Assembly (NCBI RefSeq): GCF_009176305.1
Contig: NZ_BLAJ01000005.1
Location: forward strand, 310,001 to 374,000
Direction: 5' to 3'
DNA: 64,000 nt
Source: Martinezella dioscoreae
Lineage (GTDB): Bacteria > Pseudomonadota > Alphaproteobacteria > Rhizobiales > Rhizobiaceae
Shown here: positions 27,691 through 36,128 of the stretch, piece by piece
Position numbering within the stretch: position 1 is the stretch's first letter
How the letters are laid out: each line of letters starts with the position of its first letter
Made by a program: the position numbers and the translations under genes
The notes under the pieces: generated by a model
Seen by the model: the letters and a program-made list of their open reading frames with translations, nothing else
Database searches by the model: none
Told to the model about the DNA's origin: nothing

Positions 27691-27978
27691 TTATTCGACG
27701 ACTTTGGGCACCAGGAAGAAATTCTGATCGGTATTCGGCGCATTGGCGACGATGTCGGCAGCCTTGTTGCCGTCGGTGACTTCGTCGGTACGCTTCTTCA
27801 TCGCCATCGGGGTTACCGAGGTCATGGCTTCGACGCCATCGACATTCACTTCGGAGAGCTGCTCGACGAAGCCAAGAATGCCGTTAAGCTCACCCATCAT
27901 CCGCTGCGCTTCGTCTTCATTGACGGCGATGCGGGCAAGATGGGCGACGCGTTTGACAGTGGCGAGATCGACGGACAT
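27691..27978 (-). CDS. gatC: Aspartyl/glutamyl-tRNA amidotransferase subunit C
   Basis: This encodes 95 residues. It is the belt-like linker that stabilises GatA and GatB. The family opening VKRVAHLARIAVNEDEAQRM, the core LNGILGFVEQLSEVNVDGVEAM and the end APNTDQNFFLVPKVVE are all as expected. It is the first gene of the minus-strand gatCA unit. Confidence 0.95.
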   Translation of the reverse strand: MSVDLATVKRVAHLARIAVNEDEAQRMMGELNGILGFVEQLSEVNVDGVEAMTSVTPMAMKKRTDEVTDGNKAADIVANAPNTDQNFFLVPKVVE

Positions 27979-28065
27979 GGCATTCTCCGGATAGCAAGAT
28001 TATCCACCGAAAGTGGATTTGCTTCACGCTATAAAGGCCATGCCCGCCATACGCAACGGGTATCG

Positions 28066-28776
28066 TCAGGCAGAAACGCTCTCGCCCACCTTCGGCGCGG
28101 CAACCGCAGTCTTCGAGCCTTCCATGCCGGCTACGAACTTTTCCGGGGTCTGGTCGATGATCGGGAAGGTGCCGTAGTGGCAGGGAATGGCCGTCTTGAA
28201 GTTGAAGAAGCGCTGGCAGGCAAGTGCTGCCACCGCGCCGCCCATCGTAAAACGGTCGCCGATCGGCAGGATGCCGATATCGGGCTGATGCAGTTCATTG
28301 ATCAGCGCCATATCCGAGAAGATATCCGTATCACCCATATGGAACAGCGTCGGCTCGTCATCGAAATGCAGCATCAGGCCGTTCGGATTGCCGAGCGCAT
28401 GGGAAACGCCGTCTTCGGTGATCTGGGCGGAGGAGTGCAGCGCATTGGTAAAGGTGGCCGAGAAGCCGCCGAGGCCGACCGTGCCGCCGGTATTACCCAT
28501 TTCCAGCTTCTCGACGCCCTTGGTGCCGAGCCAGGAGGCGAGATCGGCATTGGCGAGAACGACGGCGCCAGTATCCTTGGCGATCTGAACCGTGTCACCG
28601 ACATGATCTGCATGGCCATGCGTCAGCAGGATATGAGTCACCCCCTGCGCAACGTCCTTGATGTTGAGACCGGCGGCCGCAAAGGAAGAATTGTAAGACA
28701 GAAATGGATCGATCAGTATTTTTGCCGTCGCCGTTTCAATGCGAAAAGCGGAGTGGCCGAGCCAGGTGATCTTCAT
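28066..28776 (-). CDS. UPF0173 metal-dependent hydrolase (metallo-beta-lactamase fold)
   Basis: This encodes 236 residues from the ATG at 28776 (MKITWLGHSAFRIE), with a strong AAGGAGA site. The metal-binding HxHxDH motif is in LLTHGHADHVGD (about 53-64), and later ligands are in HMGDTDIFSDM and PCHYGTF. UPF0173 members are cytoplasmic hydrolases of unknown substrate. The gene lies 87 bases upstream of gatC on the same strand and is divergent from ruvX. Confidence 0.9.
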   Translation of the reverse strand: MKITWLGHSAFRIETATAKILIDPFLSYNSSFAAAGLNIKDVAQGVTHILLTHGHADHVGDTVQIAKDTGAVVLANADLASWLGTKGVEKLEMGNTGGTVGLGGFSATFTNALHSSAQITEDGVSHALGNPNGLMLHFDDEPTLFHMGDTDIFSDMALINELHQPDIGILPIGDRFTMGGAVAALACQRFFNFKTAIPCHYGTFPIIDQTPEKFVAGMEGSKTAVAAPKVGESVSA

Positions 28777-28893
28777 TGGATTTCTCCTTATGACTTGATT
28801 TGAAATGTGAAGCTGGTGTCTAGGAGATATCTCAAACCGCAACAAAGAAAAGCGGTTAGGACTTCAATTTGTTTTGACAGGAGCAGTACCCTG

Positions 28894-29391
28894 ATGACGA
28901 CGCTGACCATCGAAGATCTAGCCGTGATGCTCCTGCCCGGTCAGCCGATTGCCGGTCTCGACCTCGGCACAAAGACAATTGGATTGGCCATGTCGGATCT
29001 CGGGCGGCGTTTCGCCACGCCTCGCCCTGTCATTAAGCGCGTGAAATTCACCCAGGATGCCGAAACATTGCTCACCTTCGCCGAGAAGGAAAAGGTGGCG
29101 GCCTTCGTCATAGGACTCCCGATGAACATGGATGGCTCTGCCGGACCGCGCGCGCAGGCGACACGCGCCTTCGTGCACAGCATGTCGGAAAAGACCGCCC
29201 TTCCCTTCGTCTTCTGGGACGAGCGGCTTTCGACCGTTGCCGCCGAACGGGCGCTGCTGGAAATGGACGTCTCGCGGGCCAAGCGCGCCGAGCGCATCGA
29301 CTCGGCGGCGGCAAGCTTCATTCTTCAGGGAGCCTTGGACAGGCTATCGGCGCTCGGCAGGGCCGCCTTGCCCGATTCGGACGCCTCCTGA
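28894..29391 (+). CDS. ruvX: Putative pre-16S rRNA nuclease / Holliday-junction resolvase-like protein
   Basis: This encodes 165 residues from the ATG at 28894 (MTTLTIEDLAVML), with CAGGAG about 10 bases upstream. The RNase-H-like fold of YqgF/RuvX is seen in AGLDLGTKTIGLAMSD (catalytic Asp), VIGLPMNMDGS, FWDERLSTVAAERALLE and RIDSAAASFILQGALD. Homologues process the 5' end of 16S rRNA and were earlier named as resolvases. Its last 67 bases overlap a minus-strand gene. Confidence 0.93.
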   Translation: MTTLTIEDLAVMLLPGQPIAGLDLGTKTIGLAMSDLGRRFATPRPVIKRVKFTQDAETLLTFAEKEKVAAFVIGLPMNMDGSAGPRAQATRAFVHSMSEKTALPFVFWDERLSTVAAERALLEMDVSRAKRAERIDSAAASFILQGALDRLSALGRAALPDSDAS

Positions 29392-29660
29392 CGGCGCTTC
29401 CACCATCCGATGATGGCTGCCCGTCGGCGAAAGCCGTAGATCGCGAAGACCAGAAAGCTGTCGAAAGCGATGGCGCGCGCCACCAGCGGCGGAATGGTCT
29501 CGGGTGGAATGCCGAGGATCTTGCCGTAGATATCGAAGACCAGGTCATGCATCTGCCGCGTCAGCATGAAGATGCCGAAGCTCATGTCGTAATACGACAG
29601 GTAATACCATGCCCCGAGAAACGAGACCGGTCCGGCCCAGCAAATCAACAACCACTTCAT
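29325..29660 (-). CDS. Small membrane protein, DUF6105-like
   Basis: This encodes 111 residues. A hydrophobic start (MKWLLICWAGPVSFLGAWYY) forms the first membrane segment, and LVARAIAFDSFLVFAIYGF forms a second, followed by a basic tail. I believe this matches the rhizobial DUF6105 family but cannot confirm it. Its start codon overlaps the stop of a 57-residue gene upstream (ATGA overlap) and its end overlaps ruvX, so the two small membrane proteins are probably made together. Confidence 0.72.
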   Translation of the reverse strand: MKWLLICWAGPVSFLGAWYYLSYYDMSFGIFMLTRQMHDLVFDIYGKILGIPPETIPPLVARAIAFDSFLVFAIYGFRRRAAIIGWWKRRQEASESGKAALPSADSLSKAP

Positions 29661-29830
29661 GCGGTACCCCTTCGACGCTGAAATTGCGTCGTGCCAGCCG
29701 AAAGGACAAGCCAGTTCGACAGCGCCATGGCGCTCAACACCATCGCGGGCAGCGTTATATCTAGTGCAAGGACGGCGAAGAACATCGCCGCCGTGACGAG
29801 AAATGCTAATTTAGCGGGTTTCAACCCCAT
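29657..29830 (-). CDS. 57-residue membrane protein, unknown
   Basis: This small gene runs from an ATG at 29830 to a TGA at 29659-29657 and gives MGLKPAKLAFLVTAAMFFAV and so on, ending QRRRGTA. Nearly all of residues 8-45 is hydrophobic, fitting one long or two short membrane helices with a basic cytoplasmic tail. The stop overlaps the ATG of the next gene as ATGA, which is strong evidence of translation by coupling. I do not recognise the family, and no strong ribosome-binding site is visible. Confidence 0.68.
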   Translation of the reverse strand: MGLKPAKLAFLVTAAMFFAVLALDITLPAMVLSAMALSNWLVLSAGTTQFQRRRGTA

Positions 29831-29959
29831 GGCCGCACGCTTGATGGTTAACTAATCGTTCTCCGACAGTGACGAGTTAACCGCTGCGGCGCAATGTAAA
29901 CCATTTGTTAAGGTTAATGGCGAAGCGAGCCTGTGGATATCCCTGCCCGACGGCTGGCA

Positions 29960-30616
29960 TCAGCCGTAAACGCCGCGCACGATCCGCTTCAAGGCCGTCG
30001 CCGCCTTCTCCCAATCCTTGCCGTTCTTCAAGACAAGGCCGGCGCATTGTTCGCTGACGGCCGCAGCCAGGACGATATGCTGGATGGCCGCAAAGATCAT
30101 GGCATTGACGGCCTGAGCATCGACGCCCTTGGGAGGCACGAGAGAGCCGCGCATGCGCTCGATCCAGCCGGCGAGCGCCTTGGATCGAGCCTCGGACAGG
30201 CGGCGCACCTGCTCGCTATTCTCGGAGACTTCCCAGGCGACGATGCGGCGCATGAGGGGATCGGCGCGCAAAGCATCGAGAAACAGCATCGAAAGCCGCT
30301 CCATCAGATCGCCATAGGTCAAAAGGAACATGCCGCCGGTATCGTCGGGGATGCGATCGGTGACCCAGCTGCCGAGATCGGTGCCGATGGCCTCCACAAG
30401 GCCATTCAAGCCGCCGTAATAGCGGTAGATCAGCTGCTTGTCGCAGCCGGCACCGCGGGCCACCGCATTGATACCGAAATTCTGGAACCCCTGCTCCGCC
30501 AGCAGCCGTTTGGCGGCGTCCAGGATTGCCTGTTCCGTCGCGGCACGATTACGCACACGCTTTTCCACGACAGGCATTTCCACCGGGATTTTAACGGCAG
30601 TATTTGCGACGGCCAT
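29960..30616 (-). CDS. TetR/AcrR-family transcriptional regulator
   Basis: This encodes 218 residues. The N-terminal helix-turn-helix is clear: RAATEQAILDAAKRLLAEQG followed by FQNFGINAVARGAGCDKQLIYRYYGGLNGL (residues about 24-75). The C-terminal ligand-binding region is helical and not informative. TetR proteins usually repress a neighbouring or divergent gene, but no obvious efflux or enzyme partner is adjacent. The ParDE remnant lies upstream on the same strand. Confidence 0.9.
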   Translation of the reverse strand: MAVANTAVKIPVEMPVVEKRVRNRAATEQAILDAAKRLLAEQGFQNFGINAVARGAGCDKQLIYRYYGGLNGLVEAIGTDLGSWVTDRIPDDTGGMFLLTYGDLMERLSMLFLDALRADPLMRRIVAWEVSENSEQVRRLSEARSKALAGWIERMRGSLVPPKGVDAQAVNAMIFAAIQHIVLAAAVSEQCAGLVLKNGKDWEKAATALKRIVRGVYG

Positions 30617-30770
30617 CGACTCGACTCCAATCTGTCACCGAGCGGTGAATAGCAAGCCGGATCGCCTCGAACAATGAAGTCATCAGGGCTCTTGTCCGTC
30701 AAATCGCGCGAATCCACAGATTAGAAATGTTGACCAAACCACACTGCCGTTCCGGATGCCAGACATCTCT

Positions 30771-31067
30771 TCAAAGATGCCGACCGATATCCATTCGCCG
30801 GTGCAATATGCGAATGATCGCGACCTCGCCATCCCGTAAAAGATAGTAGATCACGTGAGAGCCTACGGCATATTTGAAATAGCCGTCACGGATGTCAGTC
30901 GCGCGACCAATTTTCTCCCCGGACGCTAACCCCTCGAAAGCTGCAACGATTTCAGCATGGTAAATCTCGGCCTGCCTTACAGACCAGTTCTCGACCGTAT
31001 ATCGTCAGATACCCTCAAGATCCGCCACCGCAAGAGGCGAAAGACCTTACTTGCGAAGCCTATTCAC
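30771..31067 (-). pseudogene. parE: ParE-type toxin gene inactivated by two in-frame stop codons
   Basis: A single reading frame of 99 codons starts at a GTG (31067-31065) overlapping the antitoxin stop and ends with a TGA at 30773-30771. It would read as a complete ParE/RelE-fold toxin: NRLRK, then SPLAVADLEGI, RYTVENWSVRQAEIYHAEIV, DIRDGYFKYAVGSHVIYYLL and IIRILHRRMDIGRHL. A TAA at codon 7 (31049-31047) and a TGA at codon 21 (31007-31005) interrupt it. The TGA sits where ParE proteins normally have the conserved tryptophan of 'I-W-x-Y'. Each is one substitution from a sense codon. The rest of the frame is intact, so decay looks recent. Confidence 0.85.
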
Positions 31068-31305
31068 CATAGGTCGCGCGCATTCGCTTGAGGAATGCGG
31101 CGTTATCGAAGGAAGCGACCTCCCCGGACTCTTCCCCGGCGATCAACGCATCCTGCAGAGCCTTGACCTTTACCTCGTGCTCTTCAAGCAGGCGCAAACC
31201 TGCGCGAACAACATCACTGGCAGAGCCATACCGGCCTGTCTTTATCTGCGCTTCGATGAAGGCGCTGAAATGATCTCCCAGCGAAACGGATGTATTGCGA
31301 GCCAT
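31060..31305 (-). CDS. parD: ParD-type antitoxin (ribbon-helix-helix)
   Basis: This encodes 81 residues. The opening MARNTSVSLGDHFSAFIEAQ and GRYGSASDVVRAGLRLLEEHE are the ribbon-helix-helix DNA-binding part of ParD/CopG-like antitoxins. The acidic C-terminal half would bind the toxin. It overlaps the start of the parE remnant by 8 bases, the usual antitoxin-toxin order. In type II systems the antitoxin also represses its own promoter. With the toxin broken, it now stands as an orphan antitoxin. Confidence 0.9.
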   Translation of the reverse strand: MARNTSVSLGDHFSAFIEAQIKTGRYGSASDVVRAGLRLLEEHEVKVKALQDALIAGEESGEVASFDNAAFLKRMRATYGE

Positions 31306-31389
31306 GAAGCCCTCCTACGGATACCAATAGATAATAAATATTGGTATCGCATCAATCAAGGATACTGCTACGCAGCCGAAAGCATGGTT

Positions 31390-33048
31390 TTATGTCGCCG
31401 GCGGATACAGCAGATCGACGATGTAGCTGGCATCGAAGCGCGAATCGAGCATGCCGTAGGTGGCGCGCCAGCCACCGGCGAGACGAGTTTCGATAAAGGC
31501 ATCGGCGATCTTGCCGGCGCCCAGACGATAAAGCTCGGCGGCACCGGCCGCGAGCGCCATCTGCTCGACCAGCAGGCGGGCGGCACCCTCATCCTGTTCG
31601 CAAAGCGCCATGGCGGCGCGCAGGACATCGATGGTCTTCTTGCCGGCAGGCCCGAGATCACGGGCAAGGCCGGCAAAGACAGTCTCGAACAGGTCCCTGC
31701 CCCGGTTCAACACGCGCAAGACATCGAGCGCCATGACATTGCCGGAGCCTTCCCAGATCGCGTTAACGGGGGCTTCACGGTAATGGCGGGCGATCGGGCG
31801 CTCCTCGATATAGCCGCTACCGCCGATGCACTCCATGGCTTCGTAGATCAGCGCCGGCGCGATCTTGCAGCACCAGTATTTGGCAACCGGCGTCATGACG
31901 CGCGCATAGGCGGCATCTTCGCTGCTGCCGCTTGCCTTGTCGAAGGCCTCGGCCAGGCGAAAGGCGAGCGCGGTTGCTGCGGCGACATCGAGTGCCATAT
32001 CGGCGAGCACGCGCGTCATGATCGGCTGATTGACCAGCATCTTACCGAAGACGCTGCGGCCGCGCGCATGATGCACAGCTTCGGCGAGCGAGGCGCGCAT
32101 GATGCCGGCGGAGGCCAGCGCGCAGTCGAGCCGCGTCAGCGTCACCATATCCAGGATCGTGCGGATGCCCGCATCGGGCGCGCCGAGCAGGAAGCCGAAG
32201 GTGTCGGTGAACTCGACTTCCGACGAAGCATTCGATCGGTTGCCGAGCTTGTCCTTCAGCCGCTGGAAATGCAGGCCGTTGGCCGAACCATCCTCGAGCA
32301 GCCGCGGCACCAGGAAGCAGCCCATGCCGTCCTTGGTCTGGGCGAGCATGATGAAGGCATCGCTCATCGGCGCCGACATGAACCACTTGTGGCCCGATAG
32401 GCGATAAATGCCTTCGCTGACCTTGTCGGCACTTGTCTTGTTGGCGCGCACATCCGTGCCGCCCTGCTTTTCCGTCATGCCCATACCGATGGTGACGGCG
32501 CTCTTCTGCATGGCGGGCTTGTTGGACGAATCATATTTGCGCGACAGGATCTTCGGTGCCCAGTCCTTCTGCACCGCCGGCGAGGCCATCATGGCGGCAA
32601 CCGAGGCGCTGGTCATCGTCAGGGGGCAGAGGTGGCCGCATTCGAGCTGAGCCGTCAGATAGAAGCGAGCGGCGCGCACCTTGTGCGAGTGACCCTTCGC
32701 CTCCGGATCGGCCTGCGCATCCCAGATCGAGGAATGCAGGCCCATCGCCATGGAGCGGCGCATCAGCGCATGCCAGGCCGGATGGAATTCCACGACATCC
32801 AGACGCTCGCCGCGCGGCCCATGGGTGCGCAGCTGCGGCGTGCCCTGGTTCGCCATGCGCGCCAGTTCCTGCGCCTCGTGCGAGGTGACGAAACGACCAT
32901 GCTGCTCCAGCTCTTCCCGGATCGAACGCGGCAGGCCGGAGGTGAGATCGACGATCAGCGGATCGGAACGATAGGCATTGATGCCGGTCCAGAGGCTCGG
33001 CTGGTTCAGGTCGGCAAAGGGGTCGTCAGTCCGGGTCGGTTGGGTCAT
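31390..33048 (-). CDS. Acyl-CoA dehydrogenase of the AidB type
   Basis: This encodes 552 residues from the ATG at 33048 (MTQPTRTDDPFADLN). An open TTG upstream has no ribosome-binding site. AidB-like features are the extra N-terminal domain with FHPAWHALMRRSM and the dehydrogenase core: TIGMGMTEKQGGTDVRAN, HKWFMSAPMSDAFIML and the C-terminal GGSGYIEERPIARHYREAPV. AidB proteins bind DNA and FAD and protect against alkylation in E. coli. No ada or alkB gene is near, so the role here is unproven. Confidence 0.88.
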   Translation of the reverse strand: MTQPTRTDDPFADLNQPSLWTGINAYRSDPLIVDLTSGLPRSIREELEQHGRFVTSHEAQELARMANQGTPQLRTHGPRGERLDVVEFHPAWHALMRRSMAMGLHSSIWDAQADPEAKGHSHKVRAARFYLTAQLECGHLCPLTMTSASVAAMMASPAVQKDWAPKILSRKYDSSNKPAMQKSAVTIGMGMTEKQGGTDVRANKTSADKVSEGIYRLSGHKWFMSAPMSDAFIMLAQTKDGMGCFLVPRLLEDGSANGLHFQRLKDKLGNRSNASSEVEFTDTFGFLLGAPDAGIRTILDMVTLTRLDCALASAGIMRASLAEAVHHARGRSVFGKMLVNQPIMTRVLADMALDVAAATALAFRLAEAFDKASGSSEDAAYARVMTPVAKYWCCKIAPALIYEAMECIGGSGYIEERPIARHYREAPVNAIWEGSGNVMALDVLRVLNRGRDLFETVFAGLARDLGPAGKKTIDVLRAAMALCEQDEGAARLLVEQMALAAGAAELYRLGAGKIADAFIETRLAGGWRATYGMLDSRFDASYIVDLLYPPAT

Positions 33049-33233
33049 GAATCGCTTGTAGAGCAAGTAGGTTGCAAAGGGAAACTGGAAGTTACGTCTC
33101 CCACCGGCATAGCTCCTGTAGCGGGATTCGGGCGAAATTGCATGGGGAACACGCAGCCTCGGCGCACGCCGCCGCTTGCCCCATCGGCGCTCCCTCTTTA
33201 TAGACCGCCTGACGAAATCCAGAGGGCAGGTTC

Positions 33234-34190
33234 ATGGTCTTCTTTCCCCACCGCCACCTCATCGGCATCAAGGGCCTCACCGAGCAGGATATTACCTATC
33301 TTCTCGACAAGGCTGACGAGGCGGTCAAGATCAGCCGCCAGCGCGAGAAAAAGACGTCGACGCTTCGCGGGTTGACGCAGATCAATCTCTTCTTCGAAGC
33401 ATCGACGCGCACGCAATCCTCCTTCGAGCTTGCCGGCAAACGGCTCGGCGCCGATGTGATGAACATGTCGGTCGGCAATTCCTCGGTCAAAAAAGGCGAG
33501 ACGCTGATCGATACGGCGATGACGCTGAATGCGATGCGACCCGATGTGCTTGTCATCCGCCATTCGAGCGCGGGTGCCGCAGCACTTCTGGCGCAGAAAG
33601 TCTCCTGCTCCGTCGTCAACGCCGGCGACGGCCAGCATGAGCATCCGACCCAGGCCCTGCTCGACGCGCTGACGATCCGCCGCGCCAAGGGCAAGCTCTC
33701 GCGCATCATCGTCGCGATCTGCGGCGACGTGCTGCATTCGCGCGTGGCCCGCTCGAACATCCTCCTTCTCAACGCCATGGGTGCGCGCGTCCGCGTCGTC
33801 GCACCCGCCACACTGCTGCCGGCAGGCATCGCCGACATGGGCGTGGAAGTCTTCCACTCGATGAAAGAAGGGCTGAAGGATGCCGATGTCGTCATGATGC
33901 TGCGACTGCAGCGCGAGCGCATGTCAGGCGCCTTCGTGCCCTCGGTGCGTGAATATTATCACTTCTACGGGCTCGACGCCGAAACCCTCAAGGCCGCCAA
34001 GGAAGATGCGCTCGTCATGCATCCCGGTCCAATGAACCGCGGGGTGGAAATCGCCTCCGAAGTGGCCGACGGCCCGCAAAGCGTCATCGCCGAACAAGTG
34101 GAGATGGGCGTCGCCGTGCGCATGGCCGTGATGGAGACCTTGCTCGTTTCGCAGAACCAAGGCCCCCGCACCGAGGGAGTGGGCGCATGA
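33234..34190 (+). CDS. pyrB: Aspartate carbamoyltransferase catalytic subunit
   Basis: This encodes 318 residues. It condenses carbamoyl phosphate and aspartate in pyrimidine synthesis. Phosphate-binding ASTRTQSSFELAGKRLG (about 54-70), HSSAGAAAL, HPTQALLDALT and the aspartate-loop LRLQRERM are all present. STRTQ replaces the more common STRTR. It overlaps the following dihydroorotase-like gene by 4 bases (ATGA), consistent with a PyrB/PyrC' complex. No regulatory pyrI gene is seen. Confidence 0.95.
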   Translation: MVFFPHRHLIGIKGLTEQDITYLLDKADEAVKISRQREKKTSTLRGLTQINLFFEASTRTQSSFELAGKRLGADVMNMSVGNSSVKKGETLIDTAMTLNAMRPDVLVIRHSSAGAAALLAQKVSCSVVNAGDGQHEHPTQALLDALTIRRAKGKLSRIIVAICGDVLHSRVARSNILLLNAMGARVRVVAPATLLPAGIADMGVEVFHSMKEGLKDADVVMMLRLQRERMSGAFVPSVREYYHFYGLDAETLKAAKEDALVMHPGPMNRGVEIASEVADGPQSVIAEQVEMGVAVRMAVMETLLVSQNQGPRTEGVGA

Positions 34191-35476
34191 GCAACTCGAT
34201 CGTCCTCCAGAACGTCCGCATCATCGACCCCTCGCGCGATCTCGATGAAGTCGGCGCCATCGTCGTCGAAGACGGCGTGATCGTTGCCTCAGGCAAGAAT
34301 GCGAAGAACCACGGCATTCCCAAAAGCGCGACCGTTCGCGATTGCAATGGCCTCGTCGCCATTCCTGGCCTCGTCGACGCGCGTGTGCATGTCGGCGAAC
34401 CCGGCGGCGAGCATCGTGAAACCATCGCGTCCGCCAGCCGTGCGGCAGCAGCGGGCGGCGTCACCTCCTTCATCATGATGCCGGACACGGATCCGGTCAT
34501 CGACGATATCGCCCTGGTCGAATTCGTCCGGAAGACGGCACGCGATACCGCCGTCGTCAATGTCTATCCGGCAGCGGCCCTTACCAAGGGGCTTGCCGGC
34601 GAGGAGATGACGGAAATCGGCCTGCTGCGGGAAGCCGGAGCCGTCGTGTTCACCGATGCGCATTCCAGCGTCCATGATAGCCAGGTTCTGCGCCGCATCA
34701 TGACCTATGCGCGTGAATTCGGCGCTGTCATTTCCTGCGAAACGCGCGACAAATATCTCGGCGCAAACGGCGTCATGCATGAGGGCCTGCTTGCAAGCTG
34801 GCTTGGCCTTTCGGGCATCCCGAAAGAAGCCGAACTGATCCCGCTGGAACGCGACCTTCGCATCGCGACGCTGACGCGCAGCCATTACCATGCCGCGATG
34901 ATTTCGGTGCCGGAATCGGCAGAGGCCATCCGCCTCGCCCGCTCGCGCGGCGCCAAGGTCACCTGCGGCATCTCTATCAACAATCTCGCGCTCAATGAGA
35001 ACGATATCGGCGAGTACCGGACGTTCTTCAAGCTCTATCCGCCGCTGCGCTCCGAGGATGACCGCACGGGCATGATCGAGGCGTTGGCGGATGGCACGAT
35101 CGACATCATCGTCTCCTCGCATGATCCGCAGGATGTCGATACCAAACGTCTGCCGTTCGGCGAGGCTGAAGACGGTGCCGTTGGACTCGAAACCCTACTT
35201 CCGGCGGCGCTCCGGCTCTATCACAGCGGTCAGGTCAGCCTGATGCGGCTCGTCGATGCGCTCTCCACGCGGCCAGCGCAGATCTTCGGGCTCCCCGCTG
35301 GTACGCTGAAGCCCGGCGCTAAAGCGGATATCGCTCTCGTCGATCTCGACGAGCCTTGGCTTGTCGCAAAAGACATGCTTTTGTCGCGCTCGAAGAATAC
35401 GCCCTTCGAGGATGCGAGAATGAGCGGCCGGGCGGTTGCAACCTATGTCGCCGGTAAGCTGGTTCACAGTCTCTGA
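34187..35476 (+). CDS. Dihydroorotase-like protein, probably non-catalytic (PyrC')
   Basis: This encodes 429 residues. The overall fold matches class I dihydroorotase: IPGLVDARVHVGEPGGE, AAAAGGVTSFIMMPDTDPV, PFGEAEDG and a C-terminal amidohydrolase strand. But metal ligands are missing: the HxH motif reads R66-V-H68, the histidine in the usual 'H-A-E-D' reads as the E of CETRD, the histidine before the 'S-T' loop reads as methionine in AAMISV, and the late catalytic Asp of 'TDHAP' reads S in SSHDPQ. Pseudomonas has a known inactive PyrC' that is needed structurally by PyrB. The 4-base overlap with pyrB supports that role. An active pyrC should exist elsewhere in the genome. Confidence 0.88.
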   Translation: MSNSIVLQNVRIIDPSRDLDEVGAIVVEDGVIVASGKNAKNHGIPKSATVRDCNGLVAIPGLVDARVHVGEPGGEHRETIASASRAAAAGGVTSFIMMPDTDPVIDDIALVEFVRKTARDTAVVNVYPAAALTKGLAGEEMTEIGLLREAGAVVFTDAHSSVHDSQVLRRIMTYAREFGAVISCETRDKYLGANGVMHEGLLASWLGLSGIPKEAELIPLERDLRIATLTRSHYHAAMISVPESAEAIRLARSRGAKVTCGISINNLALNENDIGEYRTFFKLYPPLRSEDDRTGMIEALADGTIDIIVSSHDPQDVDTKRLPFGEAEDGAVGLETLLPAALRLYHSGQVSLMRLVDALSTRPAQIFGLPAGTLKPGAKADIALVDLDEPWLVAKDMLLSRSKNTPFEDARMSGRAVATYVAGKLVHSL

Positions 35477-35510
35477 GGCAAGCGCCAGGGTTTACGGAGA
35501 ATAAGACGCG

Positions 35511-36128
35511 ATGGCTGATTTCTGGACTTGGCAGCTTACCCTGCAGACCGCGCTTGCCGCGCTCATCATCGGCTATCTGCTCGGCTCCATCCCCTTCGGC
35601 CTGTTGCTGACCCGCATGGCCGGTCTTGGCGATGTGCGCAATATCGGTTCGGGCAATATCGGCGCAACCAATGTGCTGCGCACTGGCAATAAGGGGCTTG
35701 CAGCCGCGACCCTACTGCTCGATGCCTTCAAGGGTACCGCAGCAGTCCTGATCGCGGCGCATTTCTTCGGGGAGGATGCCGGCGTGCTGGCCGGCTTCGC
35801 CGCCTTCATCGGCCACATCTTCCCGGTCTGGATCGGCTTCAAGGGCGGCAAGGGTGTCGCCACCTATCTCGGCATCTTGCTCGGCCTCGCGCCGCTGATG
35901 GCTTTGATTTTCGCCATCGTCTGGCTGGCGATCGCCTTTACCACGCGCTATTCCTCACTTTCCGCACTGGTTGCAACTCTTGTCATCCCGGTTGTATTGT
36001 GGATATTGGGCGTCGACAAGATCGCCGCTGTCATGGCGCTGATGACCGTCATCTCCTGGTATAAGCATAGGGCAAATATTGCCCGGCTGACTGCGGGAAC
36101 GGAAGGCAAGATCGGAGCAAAGGGATAA
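35511..36128 (+). CDS. plsY: Acyl-phosphate:glycerol-3-phosphate acyltransferase
   Basis: This encodes 205 residues. It makes lysophosphatidic acid at the inner membrane, the first step of phospholipid synthesis. Five hydrophobic segments are visible. Motif 1 is GSIPFGLLLTRMAGLGDVRNIGSGNIGATNVLR (split here by its two conserved halves), motif 2 includes KGGKGVATYLG, and motif 3 lies near KHRANIARL. Its stop codon shares one base with the dprA start, so the two genes are coupled. Confidence 0.95.
   Translation: MADFWTWQLTLQTALAALIIGYLLGSIPFGLLLTRMAGLGDVRNIGSGNIGATNVLRTGNKGLAAATLLLDAFKGTAAVLIAAHFFGEDAGVLAGFAAFIGHIFPVWIGFKGGKGVATYLGILLGLAPLMALIFAIVWLAIAFTTRYSSLSALVATLVIPVVLWILGVDKIAAVMALMTVISWYKHRANIARLTAGTEGKIGAKG

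Noticed and set aside
26200..28803. 867-codon plus-strand frame opposite gatA, gatC and the UPF0173 gene
   Set aside because: It is a shadow of three well-identified genes, and even reads through their intergenic gaps by chance.
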